Positions 1 through 6,212 of a DNA stretch of 6,212 bases are shown one piece after another. The DNA comes from Elusimicrobiota bacterium (GTDB lineage: Bacteria > CAYTYR01 > UBA6262 > DAOVJB01). Location of the stretch: NCBI GenBank assembly GCA_030673425.1, contig DAOVJB010000077.1, positions 1-6,212 on the forward strand. The letters are read 5' to 3'. Made by a program: the position numbers and the translations under genes. Under the pieces are notes generated by a model. The model did not search any database. It was given only the letters and a program-made list of their open reading frames with translations, and was not told where the DNA came from. Within the stretch, counting starts at the first letter, position 1. Every line of letters starts with the position of its first letter.

Positions 1-516
1 ACTGAAAAAGAGAAAATTATGAGCTCATTCAGGAAAAAGGAAATAGATATACTTGTTACGACAAGTGTAGTAGAAGTAGGAATGGATATTCCTAATGCCA
101 GTGTTATGGTTATAGAAGAAAGCGGTCGTTTTGGTCTGGCAAGTCTGCATCAATTACGCGGGCGTGTGGGAAGGGGCCATTATGATTCCTATTGTATATT
201 GACCGGGAGAACCTCAACGCCAGAAGCAAGGAGAAGAGTAGAAACTATGCTTGCTACGAATGATGGATTTAAGATTGCTGAGGAAGACCTGGCTCTGCGC
301 GGGCCTGGCGAATTTTTTGGAACAAAACAACACGGGTTGCCTGAGTTGAAAATAGGTAATATTATACAGGATTTTGACATTCTTACAAATGCCCGCCGGG
401 AAGCGTTTGATATAGTAGAACAAGATTTAGCACTAAATAGTGATAAACATAAATTAATCAAACATAATCTTCTTGCAAAATTCAAGGGAAGATTAGACTT
501 AATCAAAGTAGGATAA
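1..516 (+). CDS. recG: ATP-dependent DNA helicase RecG, C-terminal part (5' end outside window)
   Basis: RecG is a superfamily 2 helicase that remodels stalled replication forks and branch-migrates Holliday junctions in the cytoplasm. The reading frame is open from base 1, so the gene starts upstream; 171 residues are visible of a protein usually near 700. Numbering from the first visible codon, helicase motif V lies around residues 18-39 (TTSVVEVGMDIPNA) and motif VI at 51-59 (QLRGRVGRG). The RecG/Mfd-type TRG translocation region follows at about residues 86-120 (AEEDLALRGPGEFFGTKQHG). The SGRFGLASLHQLRGRVGRG context and the GPGEFFGTKQ stretch fit RecG better than Mfd, the other TRG-bearing helicase. 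The N-terminal wedge domain and motifs I-IV are outside the window. The gene ends with TAA, 39 bp before coaD. Many bacteria have rsmD between recG and coaD; here it is absent. Confidence 0.95.
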   Translation, partial: TEKEKIMSSFRKKEIDILVTTSVVEVGMDIPNASVMVIEESGRFGLASLHQLRGRVGRGHYDSYCILTGRTSTPEARRRVETMLATNDGFKIAEEDLALRGPGEFFGTKQHGLPELKIGNIIQDFDILTNARREAFDIVEQDLALNSDKHKLIKHNLLAKFKGRLDLIKVG

Positions 517-542
517 CTATTGAACGAACGAAAGTGAACGAC

Positions 543-550
543 AAAGGAGG
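543..550 (+). promoter_or_regulatory. Strong ribosome binding site of coaD
   Basis: AAAGGAGG lies 5 bases before the ATG at 556. It is a near-perfect complement to the 16S rRNA 3' end and fixes the coaD start. It is the strongest Shine-Dalgarno in the window. Confidence 0.85.
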
Positions 551-555
551 TTTTT

Positions 556-1059
556 ATGCCAAAGATAGCCGTTTATCCCGGGAGTTTTGATCCCGCAACG
601 TATGGACATCTGGATATTATCAAGAGGTCGCTTGAAATTTTTGATAAGGTAATAGTTGCTGTTATTCGCCATCCACATAAGGAGCCTCTTTTTACGTTAC
701 AGGAAAGAGTAAAGATGCTGAAGGTAGCCACCAAGGACTTAAAAAATGTAAAGGTTGATAGTTTTGAAGGATTACTGGTTAATTATGTAAAGAGTCAAAA
801 GACAAATATAATCATAAGGGGACTCAGGGCGATTTCAGATTTTGAATATGAATTGCAGATGGTTCTTATGAACAGGCGGCTTAATAATTCTATAGAAACC
901 ATTTTCCTTATGCCTGAGGAACATTATTCTTATTTATCTTCAAGCCTTGTTAAAGAGATAGTATTCTCAGGAGGAAAAGCATCTAAGTTTGTACCTCCTG
1001 TCGTTGAAGAGGCATTACATAGAAAATTTTCCGTTGACAAAAGCGGGAGGTCGTGGTAA
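556..1059 (+). CDS. coaD: Pantetheine-phosphate adenylyltransferase (PPAT)
   Basis: CoaD transfers AMP from ATP to 4'-phosphopantetheine, giving dephospho-CoA and pyrophosphate. This is the penultimate step of coenzyme A synthesis, in the cytoplasm. At 167 residues it has the family's usual length (about 160). The nucleotidyltransferase signature is complete: GSFDPATYGH at residues 9-18 holds the T/HxGH motif with His18. Lys42 sits in HKEPLF, RGLR at 88-91 includes Arg91, FEYE at 96-99 includes Tyr98, and SSSLVKEI at 128-135 is the ATP-binding segment near the C-terminus. These positions agree with the numbering known for the E. coli enzyme. The start is fixed by the strong Shine-Dalgarno just upstream. 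It lies 39 bp after recG in the same direction and may be co-transcribed with it. A possible promoter for the next gene overlaps its last codons. Confidence 0.97.
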   Translation: MPKIAVYPGSFDPATYGHLDIIKRSLEIFDKVIVAVIRHPHKEPLFTLQERVKMLKVATKDLKNVKVDSFEGLLVNYVKSQKTNIIIRGLRAISDFEYELQMVLMNRRLNNSIETIFLMPEEHYSYLSSSLVKEIVFSGGKASKFVPPVVEEALHRKFSVDKSGRSW

Positions 1060-1093
1060 ATTTAGAAAAGATGTTTAATATTATAGCTATAAT
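1034..1093 (+). promoter_or_regulatory. Candidate promoter(s) for pta
   Basis: A perfect TTGACA -35 box at 1034-1039, inside the end of coaD, is followed after 17 bases by TAAATT at 1057-1062. That -10 matches consensus at 4 of 6 positions and carries an upstream TG (1054-1055) in extended -10 spacing. A second possibility is the perfect -10 hexamer TATAAT at 1088-1093, but it has no convincing -35 in front. Either would place a transcription start upstream of pta. This is read by eye only; AT-rich gaps give such matches by chance, and the -35 bases also encode CoaD residues. Confidence 0.35.
1080..1093. repeat. Perfect 14 bp palindrome in the coaD-pta gap
   Basis: ATTATAGCTATAAT reads identically on both strands. 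After one mismatched pair (1079/1094), three further pairs extend the symmetry to 1076-1097. There is no loop, so it resembles a dimeric-protein DNA site more than an RNA hairpin. It overlaps the TATAAT candidate -10 for pta and starts 54 bp before the pta ATG. An operator role is inference; in AT-rich DNA a short palindrome can also be chance. Confidence 0.35.
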
Positions 1094-1133
1094 GTTATTA
1101 AATATATATGGTATATAGAAAATTTGGAGAATA

Positions 1134-2120
1134 ATGGATTTAATAGAAAATATTAAGAAAAAAGCAAAGAGAAATTACCGGGCTATTGTTTTACCTGAAG
1201 GTGAAGAGAAACGTGTCATAAAGGCAGCCTGCAAGATCACCGCAGATAAAATGGCCAAAATTATTCTCTTGGGAGATGAAAAAAAGATTACAAAAATCGC
1301 CAAGAGCTTAGATATTTCTTTGGGAAATATTCTAATAATTAATCCTAAAACTTCGAATAGACAGCAGGGATTTTCAGAGGAATTCTATAAGCTTAGGAAA
1401 TATAAAGGCTTAACTCCCACGCAGGCCCGACAGATAATGTTAAATCCTATTTACTTTGCCTGTATGTTGTTGCGAGAAGGCGAGGTTGACGGAGCGGTCG
1501 GCGGTTGTGTCAATACGACCGCTGATACAGTTAGGGCAGCTTTACAGGTAGTGGGTTTAAGGGAGGGAAGAGCTACTCTTTCCAGTTGTTTTCTGATGAT
1601 TGTTCCTGATTGTGAATATGGGTATAATGGGGCATTTATCTTTAGTGACTGTGGAGTTGTTCCCAATCCTTCTAGTAGGCAATTAGCCGGCATCGCCATT
1701 TCATCAGCTGAAAGCGCCAGGTTATTTCTTAATACAGAACCTTATGTAGCAATGTTATCTTTTTCTACCAAAGGCAGTGCCCAACATCCTTCAATTGATA
1801 AGATCAAAGAGGCTTTGCAAATAGTAAAAAGCAGAAAACCTCATCTTGCAATTGATGGAGAATTTCAGTTAGATGCAGCTATTGTCCCATATGTTGCTAA
1901 AATAAAAGCTCCTGATAATAAAGTAGCTGGCAGAGCTAATGTATTAATTTTCCCTGATTTAAACAGCGGAAATATAGCTTATAAAATAACCCAGCGATTA
2001 GGCAGGGCGCAAGCCTATGGACCAATATTGCAGGGTTTAGCTAAACCGGTTAATGATTTATCACGGGGATGTAGTGTAGAAGATATAGTAAATGTGGTAG
2101 CTATTACAGCAATTCAGTAG
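1134..2120 (+). CDS. pta: Phosphate acetyltransferase
   Basis: Pta interconverts acetyl-CoA plus phosphate with acetyl phosphate plus CoA. It usually works with acetate kinase to make ATP from acetyl-CoA, or to activate acetate. At 328 residues this is the short single-domain PTA_PTB form, without the extra N-terminal regulatory domains of the E. coli enzyme. Visible family segments are IVLPEGEEKRVIKAA near 18-32, TTADTVRAALQ at 128-138, LSFSTKGSAQHP at 208-219, DGEFQLDAAIV at 241-251, ANVLIFPDLNSGNIAYK at 268-284, and KPVNDLSRGCSVEDIV at 304-319. The last contains the Ser-Arg pair and the Asp (310, 311, 317) known as active-site residues in this family. A phosphate butyryltransferase is less likely given the LSFSTKGSA and NDLSRGCS stretches. 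GGAG at 1126-1129 gives a short 4-base spacing to the ATG. No acetate kinase gene is in view. pilB starts 10 bp downstream, so the two probably share a transcript. Confidence 0.95.
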   Translation: MDLIENIKKKAKRNYRAIVLPEGEEKRVIKAACKITADKMAKIILLGDEKKITKIAKSLDISLGNILIINPKTSNRQQGFSEEFYKLRKYKGLTPTQARQIMLNPIYFACMLLREGEVDGAVGGCVNTTADTVRAALQVVGLREGRATLSSCFLMIVPDCEYGYNGAFIFSDCGVVPNPSSRQLAGIAISSAESARLFLNTEPYVAMLSFSTKGSAQHPSIDKIKEALQIVKSRKPHLAIDGEFQLDAAIVPYVAKIKAPDNKVAGRANVLIFPDLNSGNIAYKITQRLGRAQAYGPILQGLAKPVNDLSRGCSVEDIVNVVAITAIQ

Positions 2121-2130
2121 AGGAGATTTA

Positions 2131-3864
2131 ATGGCAAGGAAACTGAGGACACACAAAAAATTAGGTGAGATGCTTGTAGAAGTAGGGATTATTACAGAGG
2201 AACAACTTCAGGAAGCTCTTGATGAGCAGAAAAAGAGCGGGGGAAGATTAGGTCAGAATCTGATGGCCCTGGGGTATATTACTGAAGAGATTATGTCCGC
2301 TTTTGTAGGTAAACAATTAGGGATTCCTTATGTAAGTTTGGCAGAATATGAAAATATTCCCACCGAGGTTGTTAAATCTGTTCCTGAAGATATAGCCCGC
2401 CACCAGACACTCATTCCTATATCTCGTGAAGATAATACTTTAACTATAGCCATGGCTGACCCGCTTAATGTTTTTACCACTGACGACCTGAGGGTTATTA
2501 CGGGTTGTGAAATTAAGGTGGTAATCTCTTCCGAGGCGGAGATTAAAGGAGCTATTGAGAAATATTACGGTACTAAAGGGTCTATGGAGGACGTCCTTAA
2601 AACCATGGAGATGCATGAAGGTACGGGTAGTTTAGAGGTTGTGGAGGCTGAAAAAGATGAGATAGATTTAGCTGCTATAGAGGCAGCCAGCGAGGATGCA
2701 CCCGTAGTGAAGATTGTTAATCTTATTTTAACAGGGGCAATAAAAGCAGGAGCGAGTGATATTCACATTGAGCCTTATGAAAAAAGTCTTAGAACAAGAT
2801 ATCGAATAGACGGGGTTCTTCATGAGGTAAGCTCGCCTCCTAAACGGATGCAGGCTGCTGTAACCTCCCGTATAAAAATTATGGCGCAGTTGGATATTGC
2901 TGAACGACGTTTGCCTCAGGACGGAAGGATAAAAATTAGAGTTACGGGGAAAGAGATAGACCTGCGTGTATCTGTTCTACCGACTGCTTTCGGAGAGAAA
3001 GTAGTGATGAGAATTTTAGATGCTTCCAGCCTTTGTTTGGATTTGACTAAATTGGGTTTTGAACAGGAAACATTATCTATCTATAAAAAGAATATAGAAA
3101 TTCCTTATGGAATTATTCTTGTTACTGGTCCTACAGGTAGCGGAAAATCCACAACTCTTTACTCTACATTGACTACATTAAATTTTCCTGACAGGAATAT
3201 TGTAACTATTGAAGATCCTGTAGAATACGTTTTAGAGGGAGTAAATCAAGTGCAGGTTAAACCTGATATTGGTTTAACTTTTGCTTCGGGTTTACGTTCT
3301 TTCTTGCGTCAGGACCCGGATATAATCATGGTCGGGGAAATAAGAGATACAGAAACAGCAGAAATATCCATTAATGCAGCACTAACAGGCCATTTAGTTT
3401 TTTCTACTTTACATACAAATGATGCACCGGGAGCAATTACCAGACTCAACAATATGGGAATAGAACCGTTTCTGACCACATCTACGGTAGTAATGGTAAT
3501 AGCACAGAGATTAATAAGAGTAATTTGCGGACAGTGTAAGGAGTCCTACGAGGTGCCTGCAAATGTCTTGCAAGATCTCGGTTTCGGTGTCAAAGGAGAC
3601 AAAGGGGTTACTCTTTATAGAGGAAAAGGGTGCGATAATTGTAGCAATACAGGATACAGGGGGAGACTTGCTTGTTATGAGGTTATGACGCTAACTGAAG
3701 ATATCAGAGAATTAGTTTTAGAACGCGCCTCAACCCATATGATTAAACAAAAGGCAAGAGAAAATGGTATGACCACATTGCGCGAAGCTGCTATAAGGAA
3801 AGTTTTAGCAGGTGTTACAACTGTTGAAGAAATGATGAGGGTGACTTTTGCTGATAAATCATAA
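2131..3864 (+). CDS. pilB: Type IV pilus assembly ATPase PilB (GspE/PulE family), MshEN N-terminus
   Basis: PilB is the hexameric cytoplasmic ATPase that drives pilus extension at the inner membrane. At 577 residues it has family length. The N-terminus (about 10-145) is an MshEN/T2SSE_N domain with two 24-residue motifs, 10-33 and 39-62, separated by exactly five residues. This is the arrangement described for cyclic-di-GMP-binding MshEN domains. An acidic linker (about 150-190) leads to the N2 domain (ASDIHIEPYEKSLRTRYRIDGVL, 208-230). The ATPase core has Walker A GPTGSGKST at 333-341, the Asp box TIEDPVE at 359-365, Walker B with IIMVGE at 398-403, and the His box TGHLVFSTLHTND at 419-431. 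Cys466, Cys469, Cys501 and Cys504 form the tetracysteine zinc site of PilB/GspE proteins. AGGAG at 2121-2125, 5 bases before the ATG, supports the start. The pilT neighbour favours PilB over the type II secretion ATPase GspE, although sequence alone separates these poorly. Confidence 0.93.
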   Translation: MARKLRTHKKLGEMLVEVGIITEEQLQEALDEQKKSGGRLGQNLMALGYITEEIMSAFVGKQLGIPYVSLAEYENIPTEVVKSVPEDIARHQTLIPISREDNTLTIAMADPLNVFTTDDLRVITGCEIKVVISSEAEIKGAIEKYYGTKGSMEDVLKTMEMHEGTGSLEVVEAEKDEIDLAAIEAASEDAPVVKIVNLILTGAIKAGASDIHIEPYEKSLRTRYRIDGVLHEVSSPPKRMQAAVTSRIKIMAQLDIAERRLPQDGRIKIRVTGKEIDLRVSVLPTAFGEKVVMRILDASSLCLDLTKLGFEQETLSIYKKNIEIPYGIILVTGPTGSGKSTTLYSTLTTLNFPDRNIVTIEDPVEYVLEGVNQVQVKPDIGLTFASGLRSFLRQDPDIIMVGEIRDTETAEISINAALTGHLVFSTLHTNDAPGAITRLNNMGIEPFLTTSTVVMVIAQRLIRVICGQCKESYEVPANVLQDLGFGVKGDKGVTLYRGKGCDNCSNTGYRGRLACYEVMTLTEDIRELVLERASTHMIKQKARENGMTTLREAAIRKVLAGVTTVEEMMRVTFADKS

Positions 3865-3907
3865 TTGAGTTAATGAATTTATAAGTTAAAAGATAAGGGG
3901 TAATTAA

Positions 3908-4978
3908 ATGATTTCAATGGATGAATTATTAAAAATACTCAGAAACAGAGATGGTTCAGATTTGCATATTACTGTCGGGACTTCTCCTCAATTACGAATT
4001 GACGGGGAATTGGTCCCTTTAGAGATGGATAAGCTTGACCCGTCAACCTGCCAGCGGTTGATCTATAGCATACTCACTGATAGTCAAAAGGAAAGATTTG
4101 AAAAAAATAATGAGCTTGACATTTCCTTTGGTGTTAGGGATGTAGGCAGGATAAGAATGAATGTCTTCCGTCAAAGGGGATGCGTGGGGGCAGAATTAAG
4201 AGCTATTCCATCGAGAATCATGAGTTTTGAAGAACTGAGTTTACCTCATGTAGTTAATGAATTTGTTAGGTTACCTAAAGGATTAGTTCTATTAACCGGT
4301 CCGACAGGAGCTGGTAAAAGTACTACTTTAGCATCAATGATTGATTATATCAATGAAACCCGTCATTCCCATATAGTTACTATTGAGGACCCGATTGAAT
4401 ATCTGCATACACATAAGAACTGTATCGTTAATCAGAGAGAAGTAGGAAGCGATACCCATTCTTTTGCCAGTGCCTTAAAGCATGTTTTAAGACAAGACCC
4501 TGATATTATTTTAATTGGAGAGATGAGAGATTTAGAGACAATAAGTGCTGCCCTGACTATTGCTGAAACAGGCCATCTTGTTTTTGCTACGCTTCATACA
4601 ACTGACGCAGGACAATCTATTAATAGAATCATTGATGTATTTTCTCCCCATCAGCAATCCCAGATCAGGGCGCAGTTATCGTTTGTTCTTCAGGGTGTTA
4701 TGTGTCAGCAACTTATCCCGAAATCTTCCGGTACAGGCAGAGTAGTGGCGGTAGAGGTCTTAGTAGTCACTCCTGCTGTAAGGAATTTGATCAGGGAAGA
4801 AAAAACTCAACAGATACCTTTAGTTATGCAGACCGGTGGTAAATTTGGCATGCAGACAATGAATTATGCACTACAGGATTTATATACCAAGAAGATAATT
4901 ACCTATAGTGAAGCTATGGCACACACAACTGATCCTGAAGACTTCTTAAGAGTGTGTAAAGATAAAGAAAGAAGTTAA
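3908..4978 (+). CDS. pilT: Type IV pilus retraction ATPase PilT
   Basis: PilT is the hexameric motor that depolymerises type IV pili and powers twitching motility and pilus retraction. At 356 residues it matches the family (about 340-370). The N-terminal PAS-like domain begins with GSDLHITVGTSPQLRIDGEL (16-35). The core shows Walker A GPTGAGKST at 131-139, the Asp box TIEDPIE at 158-164, Walker B DIILIGE at 199-205, and the His box TGHLVFATLHTTDA at 221-234. AVRNLIRE at 290-297 is the PilT-specific AIRNLIRE motif needed for retraction, which marks this as PilT and not a second PilB. There is no MshEN domain and no tetracysteine site, as expected. AAGGGG at 3895-3900, 7 bases before the ATG at 3908, favours that start over the in-frame ATG at 3917. 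It lies 43 bp after pilB and is followed by a terminator at about 5037. PilC, PilU and pilins are not in the window. Confidence 0.96.
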   Translation: MISMDELLKILRNRDGSDLHITVGTSPQLRIDGELVPLEMDKLDPSTCQRLIYSILTDSQKERFEKNNELDISFGVRDVGRIRMNVFRQRGCVGAELRAIPSRIMSFEELSLPHVVNEFVRLPKGLVLLTGPTGAGKSTTLASMIDYINETRHSHIVTIEDPIEYLHTHKNCIVNQREVGSDTHSFASALKHVLRQDPDIILIGEMRDLETISAALTIAETGHLVFATLHTTDAGQSINRIIDVFSPHQQSQIRAQLSFVLQGVMCQQLIPKSSGTGRVVAVEVLVVTPAVRNLIREEKTQQIPLVMQTGGKFGMQTMNYALQDLYTKKIITYSEAMAHTTDPEDFLRVCKDKERS

Positions 4979-5036
4979 GTGTTATTTTTATGCAGGGTTA
5001 AAGTGATAAGACTGAATAATAGATAAATTTAATATG

Positions 5037-5064
5037 AGCCTTTCATTAAGGAAGGCTATTTTTT
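5037..5064 (+). terminator. Rho-independent terminator after pilT
   Basis: AGCCTTTC at 5037-5044 pairs with GGAAGGCT at 5050-5057 (eight pairs, one a G-T wobble), enclosing the five-base loop ATTAA. One A and then six T residues (5059-5064) follow. Stem, short loop and T-run together fit an intrinsic terminator closing the block that ends in pilT, 58 bp after its stop codon. tilS transcription must then come from readthrough or from a promoter not recognised here. Confidence 0.8.
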
Positions 5065-5070
5065 ATAGTA

Positions 5071-5077
5071 AAAGGAG
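5071..5077 (+). promoter_or_regulatory. Ribosome binding site of tilS, unusually far from the ATG
   Basis: AAAGGAG is the only good Shine-Dalgarno before tilS. Its GGAG core (5074-5077) is 13 bases from the ATG at 5091, longer than the usual 5-9. No ATG, GTG or TTG lies in frame between them. It begins 6 bases after the terminator T-run. Confidence 0.5.
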
Positions 5078-5090
5078 AAAATTTCTCAAG

Positions 5091-6212
5091 ATGTTAGTTG
5101 ATAAGGTCTATGAGACTATAACAGAATATAATATGATTCAGGAACACGATAGGATAATTGTAGGTGTTTCAGGAGGGCCTGATTCAGTTACGCTGTTACA
5201 TATTTTGGTCGGGTTGAAAGAAAAGATGAAGCTGTCTTTACACGTAGCCCACCTGAATCATAAATTACGTGGTAAAGATTCAGATAAAGATGCTCAGTTT
5301 GTCAGGCTTTTAGCTGAAAAGTTTAACCTACCTTTTACTGTAAAGGCAGTAGATATAGATGCTTTTTCCAAACGCAAGAAATTAACCCTGGAAGAAGCTG
5401 CCCGTAAGAAACGTTATGATTTCTTTAGAGATCTTGCCAGACGCGTCAAAGCCACGAAAATAGCATTGGGACATAATGCTGATGATGAGGTTGAGACCAT
5501 TGTGATGTGGCTTCTTAGGGGAGCGGGCAGAAGCGGCTTGACAGGCATTCCTCGCAAGAGAAAAATTACCCCGTTTCCATTTGCAGGAGATAATATTAAT
5601 ATTATTCGTCCGCTTATAGAAATTCCCCGCAGGGAAATAGAAAGTTACTTAAAGAAATTCAAGGTTTCTTATCGTATCGATAAATCCAACTTAAGTCCTC
5701 TTTTTATGCGTAATAAAATAAGGCTGGAACTATTACCTTTAATTAGAAGCCAATACAGTCCTCATTTTGATTCTTTGCTTCTTCAAACCGCCCGCATCTT
5801 ACGTGATGAAAAAGAGATACTGGATAAGGAGATTGATAAAACCTTAAAGAAGCTTATAGTAAAGGTATCACCTCAAAAGATTTCTGTTGATTTAAATAAG
5901 TTTTTAAGATACAATATATCCCTGGAAAGAGAGGTAATCCGTCGTATAGTCTGGTTGGTTTCTCGCGGGAAGGTGAGTCTGGATTACGGAAAAATCGCGG
6001 ATATAATTAGATTTGCCCGTAGAGCTAAAGTAGGCAAAAAACTTCTTCTGGCGGCTTCTCTTGTTGTTAAAAAAAGCTATGGTCTTTTAGAATTCGTCCT
6101 GGGAAAAGAAGTAAAAAAACGTGAAAAATCTTTTTATGGCAGGCTAAAAGTCCCAGGAACCACAGATATTCCGCAGTTAAACCTTGTTGTAGATACAGCT
6201 GTTTTTAAGAAA
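5091..6212 (+). CDS. tilS: tRNA(Ile)-lysidine synthase TilS (3' end outside window)
   Basis: TilS uses ATP and lysine to convert the wobble cytidine (C34) of tRNA-Ile(CAU) to lysidine, so that the tRNA reads AUA and is charged with isoleucine. The frame stays open to the right edge: 374 residues are seen and the C-terminus is missing (long-form members run about 430-480). The N-type PP-loop ATPase signature SGGPDS is at 27-32. HLNHKLRGKDSDKDAQFV (54-71), GHNADDEVET (127-136), LLRGAGRSGLTGIP (141-154) and RPLIEIPRREI (173-183) follow in the TilS order. DKSNLSPLFMRNKIR (197-211) is the conserved segment closing the catalytic core. Residues after about 220 fit the substrate-binding and C-terminal tRNA-recognition domains but are less conserved. 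MLVDKVYETITEYNMIQ is a normal TilS beginning and supports the ATG at 5091. An in-frame ATG at 5034 would add 19 residues, but it abuts the terminator hairpin and lacks a ribosome binding site. Confidence 0.94.
   Translation, partial: MLVDKVYETITEYNMIQEHDRIIVGVSGGPDSVTLLHILVGLKEKMKLSLHVAHLNHKLRGKDSDKDAQFVRLLAEKFNLPFTVKAVDIDAFSKRKKLTLEEAARKKRYDFFRDLARRVKATKIALGHNADDEVETIVMWLLRGAGRSGLTGIPRKRKITPFPFAGDNINIIRPLIEIPRREIESYLKKFKVSYRIDKSNLSPLFMRNKIRLELLPLIRSQYSPHFDSLLLQTARILRDEKEILDKEIDKTLKKLIVKVSPQKISVDLNKFLRYNISLEREVIRRIVWLVSRGKVSLDYGKIADIIRFARRAKVGKKLLLAASLVVKKSYGLLEFVLGKEVKKREKSFYGRLKVPGTTDIPQLNLVVDTAVFKK

Noticed and set aside
189-506. Antisense open frame of 105 codons opposite recG (with a shorter one at 214-423)
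   Set aside because: It lies wholly within the conserved recG coding sequence on the other strand and has no ribosome binding site or recognisable domain.
1451-1699. Antisense open frame of 82 codons opposite pta
   Set aside because: It is a shadow of the conserved pta sequence, with a low-complexity Pro/Ser/Thr-rich translation and no family resemblance.
3865-3893. Possible promoter in the pilB-pilT gap (TTGAGT then TAAAAG)
   Set aside because: The -10 is a poor match and the gap is only 43 bp between genes of one function, so co-transcription is simpler.
4560-4745. Open frame of 61 codons in another + frame inside pilT
   Set aside because: It overlaps the His box and following conserved core of PilT, which explains the sequence.
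5064-5069. TATAGT as a -10 box for tilS
   Set aside because: There is no -35 at suitable spacing (5041-5046 is TTTCAT), and a start near 5076 would remove the ribosome binding site.
5034-5090. Upstream in-frame ATG as the tilS start
   Set aside because: There is no Shine-Dalgarno before it, the added stretch is encoded by the terminator hairpin, and TilS proteins normally begin as seen from 5091.

Overview
This 6.2 kb stretch is of moderately low GC (about 40% by eye) and densely coded. It holds six protein genes, all on the + strand: the 3' end of recG, then complete coaD, pta, pilB and pilT, and the 5' part of tilS running off the right edge. All six are recognisable bacterial families with intact motifs. 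There are no RNA genes, insertion sequences, CRISPR arrays or phage-like genes. The PilB/PilT pair indicates a bacterium with type IV pili. The AT-rich base composition and the recG-coaD-pta neighbourhood would fit a clostridial-type lineage or an uncultured anaerobic phylum such as Omnitrophota. That placement is an impression from gene order and protein style, not a proof.

Layout: 1-516 is the end of the RecG helicase (motifs V and VI and the TRG translocation region). After 39 bp, a strong Shine-Dalgarno leads into coaD (556-1059), for the penultimate step of coenzyme A synthesis. A 74 bp AT-rich gap with a perfect 14 bp palindrome and promoter-like boxes precedes pta (1134-2120), which uses CoA in acetyl-CoA/acetyl-phosphate exchange. 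Only 10 bp later pilB begins (2131-3864, pilus extension ATPase with an N-terminal MshEN-type cyclic-di-GMP motif pair), then after 43 bp pilT (3908-4978, retraction ATPase). A rho-independent terminator at about 5037-5064 closes this block. tilS (from 5091) follows and is cut at 6212.

Function: coaD and pta are both linked to CoA and acetyl-CoA. pilB and pilT are the antagonistic motors of one pilus, without the platform protein PilC or any pilin in view. The pta-pilB spacing suggests that the metabolic and pilus genes share a transcript. The points most worth a second look are the MshEN motif pair in PilB, the palindrome and promoter candidates before pta, the terminator before tilS that also settles its start codon, and the pilus motors lying among housekeeping genes. 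I found no convincing sign of an undescribed system.
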